Below, one piece after another: positions 9,399 through 18,901 of a stretch of DNA of 64,000 nt. The DNA is from Gimesia benthica (lineage in GTDB: Bacteria > Planctomycetota > Planctomycetia > Planctomycetales > Planctomycetaceae), in NCBI RefSeq assembly GCF_009720525.1, contig NZ_CP043930.1:6150001-6214000 (forward strand), written 5' to 3'. Made by a program: the position numbers and the translations under genes. How positions within the stretch are numbered: position 1 is the stretch's first letter; every line of letters begins with the position of its first letter. Below the pieces are notes generated by a model that searched no databases, was not told where the DNA came from, and saw nothing but the letters and a program-made list of their open reading frames with translations.

Positions 9399-11932
9399 TG
9401 CGGAATGATATCTGCCAGCTGGTGAGAGGGAACCGCGTGAACCAGATAACGATGTGAGATCGCTTCCGAGAGCTTGGGCAGCTGAGCGTCCCAGGATTCG
9501 GTCAATTGCTCCAAAGGGGCATAGTCACCCAGGCAGTGCGTGTCCGACACTTCCTGGATATCCAGCATACGTACCGAGTGCAGGAGGGTCATCGCCAGAC
9601 GCTGCTCGGCTGAGTAACCGGGCAGTTCCCGGTTACGCGGCAGACGTTCCACCTGCTTGGAGAGCTGCATGAACTGGAAGACAAGCGACCGGGGATTACT
9701 TTCATCGGTCAACAGCAGATCCAGAACAGCCGCCAGTTGCAGGTTTGAGAGATATCGCGAGCGATACGTCATCAGGCTGTCGGCGACTTCGAGTACCGTT
9801 TCCAGAACCGGTGCCTGGATTTCAGGCATCGGGATAAAGCTGTTTTTGACGAGGCTGATAATCTGCAGCGAACGTTCGAGCCGGCGTCCCAGTTCGAGGA
9901 AGCGGAAGGCCTGGGTTCGCGTCATGCTTTCCATGATGATCCCGCTGAATGCAGAGAGTTCTGTAATCAGGTCGTTCATCATCGTCAGTACGTCGGACAG
10001 GTTGGTGACGCCAAAGCGGGCCGGCTGGAAGCCTTTGTCGATGCGACGGATAATCCGCCAGGTGTCGAGCGAGACCCGGTCGCGGACAATCGAGCCCAGA
10101 CGGAACAGTTCATTGATGATCGAGCGGAGCGAAGCCGACTGAGTTTCATCGAAGACCGCGGTAGGCAGAACATGTTCGATGGCAGGCAGCTGGTTCCGCA
10201 TTTTGTCGATTGCGTAGCCGGGTTCAATCTGTCCCTGGTCGGCCAGGCAGCGGAGCAGGATGGGAACTTCCAGATCGCTGTTTGAACGTGTTTCACCGCC
10301 GAGTCGATTGACCAGGCTGCGCAACAGCCGGGCCAGCGATTCGGCCCGTTCCAGCTGTCGTCCCAGCCAGAAGAGGTTGTCTGCTGCGCGACTGGGTAAT
10401 TCCGATCCGCTGCGGCGGAGGGAGATAGTGCGGCCCTGTTCTTTGAGGAGCGAAATGTGTTCGACGGGCTGGTCGGAGAGAATCCAGGTATCCTTGCTGC
10501 CTTCCCCTTTGCGAATGGAGACTTCCAGCGGATCGAGTGACTTTGCAGTCCGGGCCAGAGCCCCCTGCATTACGGTGTAAGAATCTCCGGCGGAGACCGC
10601 ATAGGCTCTGAGCGAGAGATGGGCGGGCGTCGTTTCCCCTTTCCAGACCGGGACGCTGGAGCGGATGACTTTTTCCTGGGCGACAAACTGTTTGGGGTTG
10701 GCCTGAATCAGCTCGGCCCGTTTCTTGAGGGGGAGCTGATTCCAGCTTTCCATTGCGGGGTGATCCTGACCCCGAATGCGGAAGGCAGACTGGATGGTCA
10801 GCTTCTCCAGGTTCTTCAATACGTAATTCAGTCCCTGTGGGTCTCCACACCACCAGGTGGCGACGCCGGGCAGTTTGAGTTCCTCCCCGAGCAGCGCTTT
10901 ACAGAGACGGGGCATGTAGGACATGAACGCCGCAGATTCGATCAGTCCGCTCCCCAGTGAATTGGCGATGCCAACCTGTCCGGAGCGGGCAGCCTGAGTC
11001 AGCCCCGAAATGCCGCGGCCGGACGTGGATCTCAGTTCCAGGGAATCACAGTCGCCGCTGTTTTGTCGCCGGAAGATGACGTCAACGGGAATCAGTCCTC
11101 CCAGTGTTTTGAGCATCACCTGATTACGGCGAATCGCGAGGTCACCGCCTTCGACCAGCGTGTAACCGAGGTAGCGTGCCAGGTAAGCGTCTTCAAAATA
11201 GTTCGGGCTCTGAGGACCATGACTGAGCAGAACCACGCGTGGGTTTTCCAAACCCTGGGGCGCCAGGCTGCGCAGGCGATCCTGAACGGCAATAAAGAAG
11301 GGGGCCAGTCGTTTGACATGGCACTGGCTGTACAGCTCCGGAAACATCCGCGAAGTCAGAATTCGATTTTCGAGGGCAAAGCCGATGCCTGACGCTGCTT
11401 CGGTGCGGTCGGCCAGCACCCACCATTTCCCGTTAGGCGAACGGGCCAGATCGGCTGCGTAAAAGTGCAGGAAGCAGTTATCGCGGGGGACCTGTCCATG
11501 GTAGGCCCGCAGGAAGCCCGGGTGAGAGAAGACGAGTTCGGCAGGCAGCATTCCCTGTGTGAGTAGAGTCTGTTGGCCATACAGGTCGCTCAATACCAGG
11601 TTCAGCAGGCGTGCCCGTTGTTTTAACGCAGTGGCGATGACATCCCATTCGGTAGACGAGATCAGAAAGGGGATCGCATCGAGCTCCCAGGGGCGGGGCT
11701 GATCGCCGGGAGTAATATGTCCACTGTAGGCGAAATCATTGGCCTGGACAGTGCGTTGTGCCTGTTCCCAGCGGTGATCGAATTCTTCGCGGCCGATACG
11801 GGAGAGCGCATCCAGAAAGAGTTTGGCTTGCGGGCGGGGCTGCCCACCATCCAGCAGGAACTCATCAAACACGCCGGGGGGCGGCGTGTATCCTTGAAAC
11901 AGATGGTTCACAGAGAGTGGGGAGGTTGTCAC
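9395..11932 (-). CDS. Fused circularly permuted ATP-grasp (degenerate) and alpha-E protein
   Basis: The 845-residue product joins a circularly permuted type-2 ATP-grasp domain (about 1-490; DUF404/407) to an alpha-helical alpha-E domain (about 520-840; DUF403, beginning SELPSRAADNLFWLGRQLERAE). Compared with the stand-alone paralogue at 16488-17972, the Lys-Pro/glycine-rich loop ([12 protein letters not shown]) is replaced by TIQSAFRI and the DLRPF motif by [13 protein letters not shown] is kept. Thus ATP binding is doubtful and it may be structural or regulatory. It starts from GTG behind GAGGAA. It overlaps the next gene by 4 bases. Confidence 0.88.
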   Translation of the reverse strand: MTTSPLSVNHLFQGYTPPPGVFDEFLLDGGQPRPQAKLFLDALSRIGREEFDHRWEQAQRTVQANDFAYSGHITPGDQPRPWELDAIPFLISSTEWDVIATALKQRARLLNLVLSDLYGQQTLLTQGMLPAELVFSHPGFLRAYHGQVPRDNCFLHFYAADLARSPNGKWWVLADRTEAASGIGFALENRILTSRMFPELYSQCHVKRLAPFFIAVQDRLRSLAPQGLENPRVVLLSHGPQSPNYFEDAYLARYLGYTLVEGGDLAIRRNQVMLKTLGGLIPVDVIFRRQNSGDCDSLELRSTSGRGISGLTQAARSGQVGIANSLGSGLIESAAFMSYMPRLCKALLGEELKLPGVATWWCGDPQGLNYVLKNLEKLTIQSAFRIRGQDHPAMESWNQLPLKKRAELIQANPKQFVAQEKVIRSSVPVWKGETTPAHLSLRAYAVSAGDSYTVMQGALARTAKSLDPLEVSIRKGEGSKDTWILSDQPVEHISLLKEQGRTISLRRSGSELPSRAADNLFWLGRQLERAESLARLLRSLVNRLGGETRSNSDLEVPILLRCLADQGQIEPGYAIDKMRNQLPAIEHVLPTAVFDETQSASLRSIINELFRLGSIVRDRVSLDTWRIIRRIDKGFQPARFGVTNLSDVLTMMNDLITELSAFSGIIMESMTRTQAFRFLELGRRLERSLQIISLVKNSFIPMPEIQAPVLETVLEVADSLMTYRSRYLSNLQLAAVLDLLLTDESNPRSLVFQFMQLSKQVERLPRNRELPGYSAEQRLAMTLLHSVRMLDIQEVSDTHCLGDYAPLEQLTESWDAQLPKLSEAISHRYLVHAVPSHQLADIIPQ

Positions 11933-12064
11933 GGTAGTCTTTATTCCTCAAGTTGAGATGTACCTCAAGTGTTCGGTTGAAGTATACCTCGTCGCTGATC
12001 GTGTTTCGGTATTTATAATTCGGGAGTGGTTTGCCCCCGGAGGCCCGGATGGGATCAGATTATT

Positions 12065-15000
12065 TTACACGATGCCCCGGTTTCGGCGAAGGTCAAGCGT
12101 GAAGGGAAACAGTGCGTTTTTTTCCTCTTCCGGAACGGATCGGAAACCGCCTGTATGTCCCATTTTGAAAAATCGGGTAGCCCGACGGCTCTCTGCTTCA
12201 TAAGCGTTCACTGGAAAAGTGCCTGGATTCAGCCCGCCAGGGTGGCCCACGTGGTAGGTGCAGCCGCCGATGGAGCGTTGATTCCAGGTGTCGACCAGGT
12301 CGAAGACCAGCGGTTCATCGACGGGAATGGTCGGGTGGAGGCAGCTGGGAGGCTGCCAGGCACGATAGCGGACGCCGGCGATGGCCTCTCCTTCGGTTCC
12401 AGTCGGATGCAGCGGGATGCGGCGGCCATTACAGAGCAGGACGTGACGACCTGCGGCTAATCCCTGTACTTTCACCTGCAGACGTTCGACGGAGGAATCG
12501 ACATAGCGGGCGGTTCCTCCCCCAGCCGCTTCTTCACCGAGGACGTACCAGGGTTCGATCGCAGTCCGTAATTCGATATGGACACTGCGATATTCAATTT
12601 CTCCGATATGGGGAAAACGGAATTCAAAGTGTGGACCGAACCAGCTGCTTTCCAGTGGATAGCCTGCCTGCTGCATTTCCGCGATGACATCTTCGAAGTC
12701 CTGCTGGATGAAATGCGGGAGCAGCCAGCGATCGTGAATCGAGGTGTTCCAGTCCATCAGCGGGATGTTATACGGGTTGTTCCAGAAACGGGCGACGAGT
12801 GCCCGGAGCAGCAACTGCTGTGTGAGACTCATCTGCCAGTGCGGAGGCATTTCGAAACCGCGGAACTCGACCAGCCCCAGTCGGCCGGTGGCACTGTCGG
12901 GAGAATAGAGTTTATCGATACAGAATTCGGCACGGTGGGTGTTACCGGTCAGGTCGACGAGCAGATGTCGAAAGACACGGTCGACGAGCCAGGGGGGAAC
13001 GGGACCCGATTCGGGAATCTGTTCGAAGGCGATCTGCAGTTCGTAGATCGCATCGCGGCGGCCTTCATCGACACGGGGCGCCTGACTGGTCGGACCAATG
13101 AAGCGACCGGAGAAGTAATACGACAATGATGGATGATTGTGCCAGTAGGCAATCAGACTCCGCAACAGGTCGGGACGCCGCAGGAATGGACTGTCCTCGG
13201 GAGTATGAGAGCCCATGACGATATGGTTTCCGCCTCCGGTTCCGGTATGGGTTCCATCCAGGTCGAACTGTTCGGTTCCGAGTCGCGACATGCGGGCGTC
13301 TTCGTAGACGCCGGAAGTGATCTGCACCAGTTCCTCCCAGTTGCTGGCAGGATGCACGTTGACTTCAATCACGCCGGGATCCGGGGTGGCCTTGATGTAC
13401 TTGATGCGGTAATCGGGGGGCGGCAGATATCCTTCGATGATGACGGGCATATCGAGTTCTTCCGCAGTCTGCTCGATAGCGGTCAATAATTCGAGGTAAC
13501 CTTCGAGCCGATCGACTGGAGGCATGAAGATGTGCAGACACCCGTCGCGCGGTTCGAAGCACATCGCAGTGCGAATGATCTCAGAGAGTTCGTCTGTTTT
13601 ATTTTCATCGGGAGAAGTACTTTCGTGGGGACTGCTCTCTCCCCCATCGCCTGTTCCGGATGAGCCGACGCGTTCCAGAATCTGATGCTGGACCAGGTTA
13701 CTGGTTTGCCTGGTGGTACGGTGAGAGACGGCCTGCTGTTTGAGTCCTTCGTAGTCGGGCAGTGGTTCAGTTGCTTCGAACGGGACCACGGGTACGGACT
13801 GAAATTCGCCTTCCAGTGCGGGAGGCAGCGAATCCAGGGGGAGGCGGAGTCCCATGGGGGAGTCGCCGGGAATCAGGAACATGTGTTCGGAGCGAACGGG
13901 CCAGGTGCCGCTTTTCCAGCGGGGACGGGCGTTCCACCACTGATGCGTCAGGGGGAGCATGCAGCCGACCGGGTTGTTGAGTCCCCGTTCGAAGACGCGG
14001 GCCAGGCGGGCCCGTTCTTCTGCATCGTCGAGATCCGCATCAAGGACATCTACGTTGACGGCCAGGCGACGTTCTTTCCAGAGGTAGTACATCGCGTCTT
14101 CGTATGCCAGCGAAACGTGATCGGGATTGAGGTCGAGTCGTTCTGACAGCAGTCGCGAGAACTGCTCTGCCTGGTCGATGTCGTGTCCGTAATTCTTGCC
14201 TGGTTCGGCCAGGAGTTTTGTGTTTTTCCAGATGGGCTGTCCGTCGGTCCGCCAGAGGCAGGTGAGTGCCCAGCGGGGCAGTGATTCGCCGGGATACCAT
14301 TTTCCCTGACCGTAGTGAATCAGGCCGTCGGGGGCGAAGCGTTCGCGGAGGCGTTCGATCAGCTCTCCTGCCAGAATGTGTTTTGTGGGGCCGACGGCAG
14401 CGGTTTTCCATTCGTCCGAATCCATGTCGTCGATGGAGACGAACGTCGGTTCGCCCCCCATCGTCAACCGGACATCATGTTTTTCCAGATCGACGTCAAC
14501 CTGGTGTCCGAGTTGTTTGATCTGCTGCCATTCTTCTTCGGTGTAGGGTTTGGTGATGCGCGGATCTTCGTAGACCCGGGCGATCGACATTTCGTGGTGA
14601 AACTCAACTTCGCATTTTTCGACTGTTCCGCTGATCGGGGCCGCGTTGAGTGGTTCAGGCGTGCAGGCGAGGGGAATGTGGCCTTCGCCAGCGAGCAGTC
14701 CTGAGGTCGGGTCGAGACCAATCCAGCCGGCACCGGGGAGAAAGACTTCAGTCCAGGCATGCAGGTCGGTAAAGTCCACTTCTGTACCAGAGGGACCATC
14801 GAGAGATTCGACATCGGGTTTGAGCTGGATCAGGTAGCCCGATGCAAAGCGGGCCGCCATCCCCAGATGGCGGAGGATCGTCACCAGCAGCCAGGCACTG
14901 TCGCGGCAGGAACCGCGGCCCAGCTTCAGAGTTTCTTCCGGGGATTGTACGCCGGGTTCCATACGGATGACGTAACCGATCATTTCTTGCAGCCGCTGGT

Positions 15001-15442
15001 TGATCTGTACGAGAAAATCGATGGTTTTGCATTCGCTGCGATCGATGGATTCGAGCAGAGCCGTCAGTTCTGGGCCGGGTGTGATCGGATCGAGAAACGG
15101 TTGCAGATCCTTGGCGAGTCCCGGTTCGTAGGTGAAGGGGAATTGGGTTGCATCCGGTTCGAGGAAGAAGTCAAACGGATTGACGACCGTCATTTCGGCG
15201 ACGAGATCAATCTCGACTTCGAGATTGCGAGTCTTCTCTGGAAAGACCAGTCGCGCCAGATGATTACTGTGCGGGTCCTGAAGCCAGTTAATGAAATGTT
15301 TTTCCGGTTCGACCCGCAGGGAATAGCTGCAGATGGGTGTGCGGCAGTGGGGGGCGGGACGGAGTCGTACGAGCTGGGGGGCCAGTTCGACGAGGCGGTC
15401 GTACTTATAAATTGATTTGTGGTTGAGAGCGACGCGGATCAT
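12065..15442 (-). CDS. Transglutaminase with DUF2126 domain
   Basis: A large 1125-residue protein. Residues 1-300 are a transglutaminase-like domain with N-terminal beta region and triad in GRGSCRDSAW, DLHAWTEVF and GWIGLDPTSG. The rest is DUF2126 (GEPTFVSIDDMDSDEW..., HIFMPPVDRLEGYLELLTAIE, GTGGGNHIVMGSHTPEDSPFLRRPDLLRS), an amidoligase-related domain of the glutamine-synthetase fold. Both domains together point to ligation and cleavage of amide bonds. It lies between the two alpha-E/ATP-grasp gene pairs: 56 bases after the alpha-E gene and 132 bases before the fused gene. The 12-nt G+C-rich spacing and order suggest one operon. Confidence 0.92.
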   Translation of the reverse strand: MIRVALNHKSIYKYDRLVELAPQLVRLRPAPHCRTPICSYSLRVEPEKHFINWLQDPHSNHLARLVFPEKTRNLEVEIDLVAEMTVVNPFDFFLEPDATQFPFTYEPGLAKDLQPFLDPITPGPELTALLESIDRSECKTIDFLVQINQRLQEMIGYVIRMEPGVQSPEETLKLGRGSCRDSAWLLVTILRHLGMAARFASGYLIQLKPDVESLDGPSGTEVDFTDLHAWTEVFLPGAGWIGLDPTSGLLAGEGHIPLACTPEPLNAAPISGTVEKCEVEFHHEMSIARVYEDPRITKPYTEEEWQQIKQLGHQVDVDLEKHDVRLTMGGEPTFVSIDDMDSDEWKTAAVGPTKHILAGELIERLRERFAPDGLIHYGQGKWYPGESLPRWALTCLWRTDGQPIWKNTKLLAEPGKNYGHDIDQAEQFSRLLSERLDLNPDHVSLAYEDAMYYLWKERRLAVNVDVLDADLDDAEERARLARVFERGLNNPVGCMLPLTHQWWNARPRWKSGTWPVRSEHMFLIPGDSPMGLRLPLDSLPPALEGEFQSVPVVPFEATEPLPDYEGLKQQAVSHRTTRQTSNLVQHQILERVGSSGTGDGGESSPHESTSPDENKTDELSEIIRTAMCFEPRDGCLHIFMPPVDRLEGYLELLTAIEQTAEELDMPVIIEGYLPPPDYRIKYIKATPDPGVIEVNVHPASNWEELVQITSGVYEDARMSRLGTEQFDLDGTHTGTGGGNHIVMGSHTPEDSPFLRRPDLLRSLIAYWHNHPSLSYYFSGRFIGPTSQAPRVDEGRRDAIYELQIAFEQIPESGPVPPWLVDRVFRHLLVDLTGNTHRAEFCIDKLYSPDSATGRLGLVEFRGFEMPPHWQMSLTQQLLLRALVARFWNNPYNIPLMDWNTSIHDRWLLPHFIQQDFEDVIAEMQQAGYPLESSWFGPHFEFRFPHIGEIEYRSVHIELRTAIEPWYVLGEEAAGGGTARYVDSSVERLQVKVQGLAAGRHVLLCNGRRIPLHPTGTEGEAIAGVRYRAWQPPSCLHPTIPVDEPLVFDLVDTWNQRSIGGCTYHVGHPGGLNPGTFPVNAYEAESRRATRFFKMGHTGGFRSVPEEEKNALFPFTLDLRRNRGIV

Positions 15443-15498
15443 GTTGGTTTATCATTCGGTGTTAACTGAAAACGGTGCTGCCAGACAGAGGGCAGAAA

Positions 15499-16488
15499 TC
15501 AACTCGTTTGTGATTGCGTTTGCGTAGAGGATGTCTGTGACTGATATTGAGGCGTGAAGAATACATCCTGAATCGCTTCGCCTACCAGATTGAGCTGCTT
15601 TTGGAATCCGTCGATGTACTGGTGCAGTCCCTGATCGATGATGTCATCGATGCTGGTATAATCCATATTGGAGCATAAGAGCCCCATCCTTTGTTCGGCG
15701 AGGTTCTGGAAAGTGCCTGCGGTACTGCCGGTGATGTAGCGCAGTGACTGTTGAGCTTTCCGCAGGCAGAAGTGCATTGCCCGGGGGAACTGAGAATCCA
15801 GAATCAGAAAGTCCGCGACGCGCGAGGGGGTGATTTTGCCGTATTGTCTGCGATACATGGCCAGGGCACTGGCTGAGCGGAGCAGGGCCGACCAGCGGAC
15901 CACATCGAGGGCACTTCCCACGTCCCGGGCATCGGGGAGCAGGATATAGTACTGCACATCGACAATGCGCGAGGTCTTGTCGGCCCGTTCAATCAGGCGA
16001 CCTGTGCGGGAGAAATGCCAGGCTTCTCCATGCGACATGGTGGCATCCGTGGCACCAACCAGCATGTGGCTGGCGAGGCGGACACGTTCACAGAATTCCT
16101 GTGGCTGATCCATCAGTCCGGGCTGACTGGCTGCCGAGCGGACCATGAAGTAGAACTGATTCAACTGTTCCCAGACGACCGTGGGGATAATTTCACGAAT
16201 GGTGCGGGCGTTTTCCCGCGCCAGTGAGACACAGGAGATGATCGAGTTCGGATTTTTCTTGTCAAACGAGAGAAACTTGAGGACGTTTTCCCGCGTGGGT
16301 TCGCCGTAGAGTTTTTCGTAGGGAGCCTGATCTCCGGTGGTATAGACGAGCGGCGCCCACTGATTGGCGAGGGTGTCCGTTTCTCCGAGGGTGAGGTTGT
16401 AGTTGACGTCTATAAATCGCGCGACGTTTTCTGCACGTTCCACATAGCGACTTAACCAGTAAACGGAACTAGCGACACGACTGAGCAT
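15499..16488 (-). CDS. Alpha-E domain protein (DUF403)
   Basis: A 329-residue all-helical alpha-E protein. It begins with the family hallmark [21 protein letters not shown], has helices such as SHGEAWHFSRTGRLIERADKTSRIVDVQ near the middle, and ends in a Gln/Ser/Thr-rich tail. The start is ATG at 16488, whose A is shared with the TGA of the ATP-grasp gene (TGATG), so the two are coupled; a TTG one codon upstream is less likely. Alpha-E proteins almost always occur with circularly permuted ATP-grasp enzymes and are thought to be partners or acceptors. No catalytic motif is known. Confidence 0.93.
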   Translation of the reverse strand: MLSRVASSVYWLSRYVERAENVARFIDVNYNLTLGETDTLANQWAPLVYTTGDQAPYEKLYGEPTRENVLKFLSFDKKNPNSIISCVSLARENARTIREIIPTVVWEQLNQFYFMVRSAASQPGLMDQPQEFCERVRLASHMLVGATDATMSHGEAWHFSRTGRLIERADKTSRIVDVQYYILLPDARDVGSALDVVRWSALLRSASALAMYRRQYGKITPSRVADFLILDSQFPRAMHFCLRKAQQSLRYITGSTAGTFQNLAEQRMGLLCSNMDYTSIDDIIDQGLHQYIDGFQKQLNLVGEAIQDVFFTPQYQSQTSSTQTQSQTS

Positions 16489-17972
16489 CAAATCTTCTCC
16501 AGAGCTGCGGGTGAAAAATGCGGATCAGACAGCGTGTGTCCGTTTCGCAGAATCCACGTATCCTTGCTGCCTCCCCCCTGTGAAGAGTTAACGACCATTG
16601 ATCCTTCTCGCAGCGCTACACGCGTCAAGCCTCCCGGCATTACGTAAATATCTTTTCCGCAGAGCACAAACGGTCGCAGGTCCACATGTCTGGGGCAAAG
16701 TTCATCGCCAATCAGGGTGGGGACGGTTGAGAGTTTTAACATGGGCTGGGCAATCCATTCGCGGGGATTGGCACGAATGGCGTCGGCACATTTATCACGT
16801 TCTGCCTGTGAGGACTGAGGCCCCATCAGGATGCCGTAGCCCCCTGATTCGTTGGTGGGTTTAACAACGAGCTGGTCCAGGTTCGCCAGTACGTGATCGC
16901 GCTGTTTCTGATCAGAACAGAGGTAAGTCGGCACATTCGGCAGAATGGCCTCTTCCCCCAGGTAGTATTTGATGATCTGCGGCACGTAGGCATAGACGGC
17001 TTTATCGTCAGCGACGCCTGTTCCCGGTGCATTCGCCAGGGTGACGCGACCGGCGCGACAGACTTCCATCAGGTTTTCGACGCCGAGGGCGGAATCGGAA
17101 CGGAAAGATTTCGGGTCCAGGAAGTCATCGTCGATGCGGCGATAGATGACGTCGACGCGACGCGGTCCCTGTGTGGTCTTCATGAAGACATAGCCGTCTT
17201 CCACGAACAGGTCGGTACCCTGGACAAGTTCCACGCCCATCTGCTGAGCGAGGAAGGTGTGTTCAAAATAGGCCGAGTTATAGATGCCCGGTGTCAGTAC
17301 GACCGCGGTGGGATCGCTGACGCCTTCGGGGGCACAGTCGAGCAGTGTTTTGAGCAGCTGTTCGTTGTAGTCTTCGATGGGGGCGACTGACATGCCCTGA
17401 AAGACGGGGGCGAAGGTCCGCTTCATCAGTTCGCGGTTTTCCAGCACGTAGGAGACGCCGGACGGACAGCGGAGGTTGTCTTCAAGAACGTAGATCTGTC
17501 CATCAGCATCGCGGATCAGATCGACGCCGGTGATGTGGCACCAGACTCCCTGAGGAGGCTGATAGCCCTGGCACTGCTGGCGGAGTGTTTTGGAGCTGCG
17601 GATCAGGTCTTCGGGGACGGCTTTATCTCTGAAGATCTTGCAGTCGTTGTAGACGTCGTCGATGAAGAGGTTCAGAGCGTGGATGCGCTGCTTGAGTCCG
17701 CTTTCTACGATCTCCCACTCATGGGCGTCGATAATGCGGGGGAGCAGATCGAAGGGCCAGACCTTTTCGGTGCCCGCTTCATGTCCGTAGACGTTGAAGG
17801 TGATACCCATGTTCTGCAGGGAGAGCTCGGCCGCTTTCTGGCGTTGCTGCAGACTGCCTTCAGTCAGGGTCTGCAGGCGTTCCACGAATTTTTTGCCACT
17901 GGGCCGGGGCTGGCCATCGGGCGCGAACATTTCATCAAAACAGTCTACTGACTGATAGGGAGCTAACCTCAT
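16488..17972 (-). CDS. Circularly permuted type-2 ATP-grasp enzyme (DUF404/DUF407)
   Basis: A 494-residue amidoligase-type ATP-grasp protein that looks catalytically intact: [13 protein letters not shown] (ATP-binding Lys and flexible loop), VDLRPFVL and [14 protein letters not shown], plus the N-terminal family block ([13 protein letters not shown]). ATP-grasp ligases join a carboxylate to an amine through an acyl phosphate. The ATG at 17972 has GAGGAA nine bases upstream, which makes it better than the TTG at 17987. It is the first gene of the cluster and transcription probably begins in the 360-base region up to 18350. The substrate is unknown. Confidence 0.93.
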   Translation of the reverse strand: MRLAPYQSVDCFDEMFAPDGQPRPSGKKFVERLQTLTEGSLQQRQKAAELSLQNMGITFNVYGHEAGTEKVWPFDLLPRIIDAHEWEIVESGLKQRIHALNLFIDDVYNDCKIFRDKAVPEDLIRSSKTLRQQCQGYQPPQGVWCHITGVDLIRDADGQIYVLEDNLRCPSGVSYVLENRELMKRTFAPVFQGMSVAPIEDYNEQLLKTLLDCAPEGVSDPTAVVLTPGIYNSAYFEHTFLAQQMGVELVQGTDLFVEDGYVFMKTTQGPRRVDVIYRRIDDDFLDPKSFRSDSALGVENLMEVCRAGRVTLANAPGTGVADDKAVYAYVPQIIKYYLGEEAILPNVPTYLCSDQKQRDHVLANLDQLVVKPTNESGGYGILMGPQSSQAERDKCADAIRANPREWIAQPMLKLSTVPTLIGDELCPRHVDLRPFVLCGKDIYVMPGGLTRVALREGSMVVNSSQGGGSKDTWILRNGHTLSDPHFSPAALEKI

Positions 17973-18358
17973 CTTACGATTCCTCAACGAGCCTTCTAGT
18001 TGGAATTGCTTCGGGGTTTTCGGTCTGCTTTAAGATTTAAGCAGATTGCGTGCCGTACTCAGCAAGTAATCGTTGATTGCCTGAATCTATGATGAAATCA
18101 CAGCTTTTGGTGTTTGCGTGTTCAAAATCACGCGCAGGAAGTCAGCAGGCAAAGAAAGCCATGCCTATTTATCGCGCAGCGTGATTTTCAACAGCAAAAC
18201 GTCTTTTCGACTCCAAAACTGTGATTCACAGCGGGAGTTCTCCGAATTGACTGTTTCCATCTTACCAGAGAGAACTTCGATTCGGCTAGACCAGCTCCGT
18301 GATCTTAGCGAGAAGCAGACAATTATTTGTGCTGCTACAGAATCGGGTGCTGGTCTGC
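17973..18358. other. Intergenic region upstream of the ATP-grasp cluster
   Basis: About 385 bases between the ATP-grasp gene start and the stop of the small lipoprotein gene, both on the minus strand. It should hold the promoter of the ATP-grasp cluster and the end of the lipoprotein transcript. I see A+T-rich tracts (TTTAAGATTTAAGCAG at 18029) but no strong hairpin with T-run and no convincing gene. Confidence 0.4.
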
Positions 18359-18808
18359 CTACTGGATCTCTTTGAGGTCGAAGGTGAATTCATTGGCCCC
18401 GGATTGCACATCGACGGTCAGTGGGCTGGTCTGAATCTTGCGAACCTTCGCAGGAATGTTCGGGTATTCTTTGGGTTGTGCCGCGGGTTGATCCATACCG
18501 GGAGCAATTGGTTCCTGCGGTGGAGGATTGATTGTAACTGTGTATTTACCGACGGCGACCATTTCGATCGTGGCAGTTCCCGATTCATCCAGCGGGCCTC
18601 CTCCGCCTTCTCCCGTCTCTTCATTGGCCAGGTCGACTTGTCCTTCGGGGACGGGGGTGCCGCCGTTGGTGATTGTGATTGAGATTTCACCGCGGGGCTT
18701 GTCTGCACCAGGGGTACGACTGCAGGCCGTATTCAGGGTGATCAGAAACAGACTGACCGCGATTAACGCGGTGAAACGGACACTATGTCGCAGGATGGAC
18801 TTGTTCAT
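18359..18808 (-). CDS. Small lipoprotein with carboxypeptidase-regulatory-like beta domain
   Basis: A 149-residue exported lipoprotein: signal helix FTALIAVSLFLITL followed by lipobox LNTAC, then a single beta-sandwich-like region (GEISITITNGGTPVPEGQVDLAN ... AVGKYTVTINPPP). Small proteins of this kind (carboxypeptidase regulatory-like) regularly follow DUF1559 pilin-like genes in planctomycetes, as here, about 95 bases after that gene on the same strand, separated by a terminator-like hairpin. Function unknown; probably surface or periplasmic. Confidence 0.8.
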   Translation of the reverse strand: MNKSILRHSVRFTALIAVSLFLITLNTACSRTPGADKPRGEISITITNGGTPVPEGQVDLANEETGEGGGGPLDESGTATIEMVAVGKYTVTINPPPQEPIAPGMDQPAAQPKEYPNIPAKVRKIQTSPLTVDVQSGANEFTFDLKEIQ

Positions 18809-18851
18809 CGTGATACCAGGGAGATTAAAAGGGAGGTCTCATGCGGGAAAG

Positions 18852-18880
18852 CCTCCCCCGGACCGGAGCCTCGGGGGAGG
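18852..18880 (-). terminator. Strong hairpin between DUF1559 gene and lipoprotein gene
   Basis: CCTCCCCCG (18852-18860) pairs perfectly with CGGGGGAGG (18872-18880) across an 11-base loop. On the minus strand it is followed by CTTTCCC rather than a clean T-run. It probably acts as a partial terminator or mRNA-stabilising element, letting the DUF1559 gene be expressed more strongly than the downstream lipoprotein gene. Confidence 0.55.
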
Positions 18881-18901
18881 GGGTTTGGTCACAGGTGTGG
18901 A

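Noticed and set aside
12065-15442. Long open frames on the plus strand over the minus-strand ATP-grasp cluster
   Set aside because: They are shadows in G+C-rich coding DNA; the minus-strand genes show strong family matches and continuous domains.
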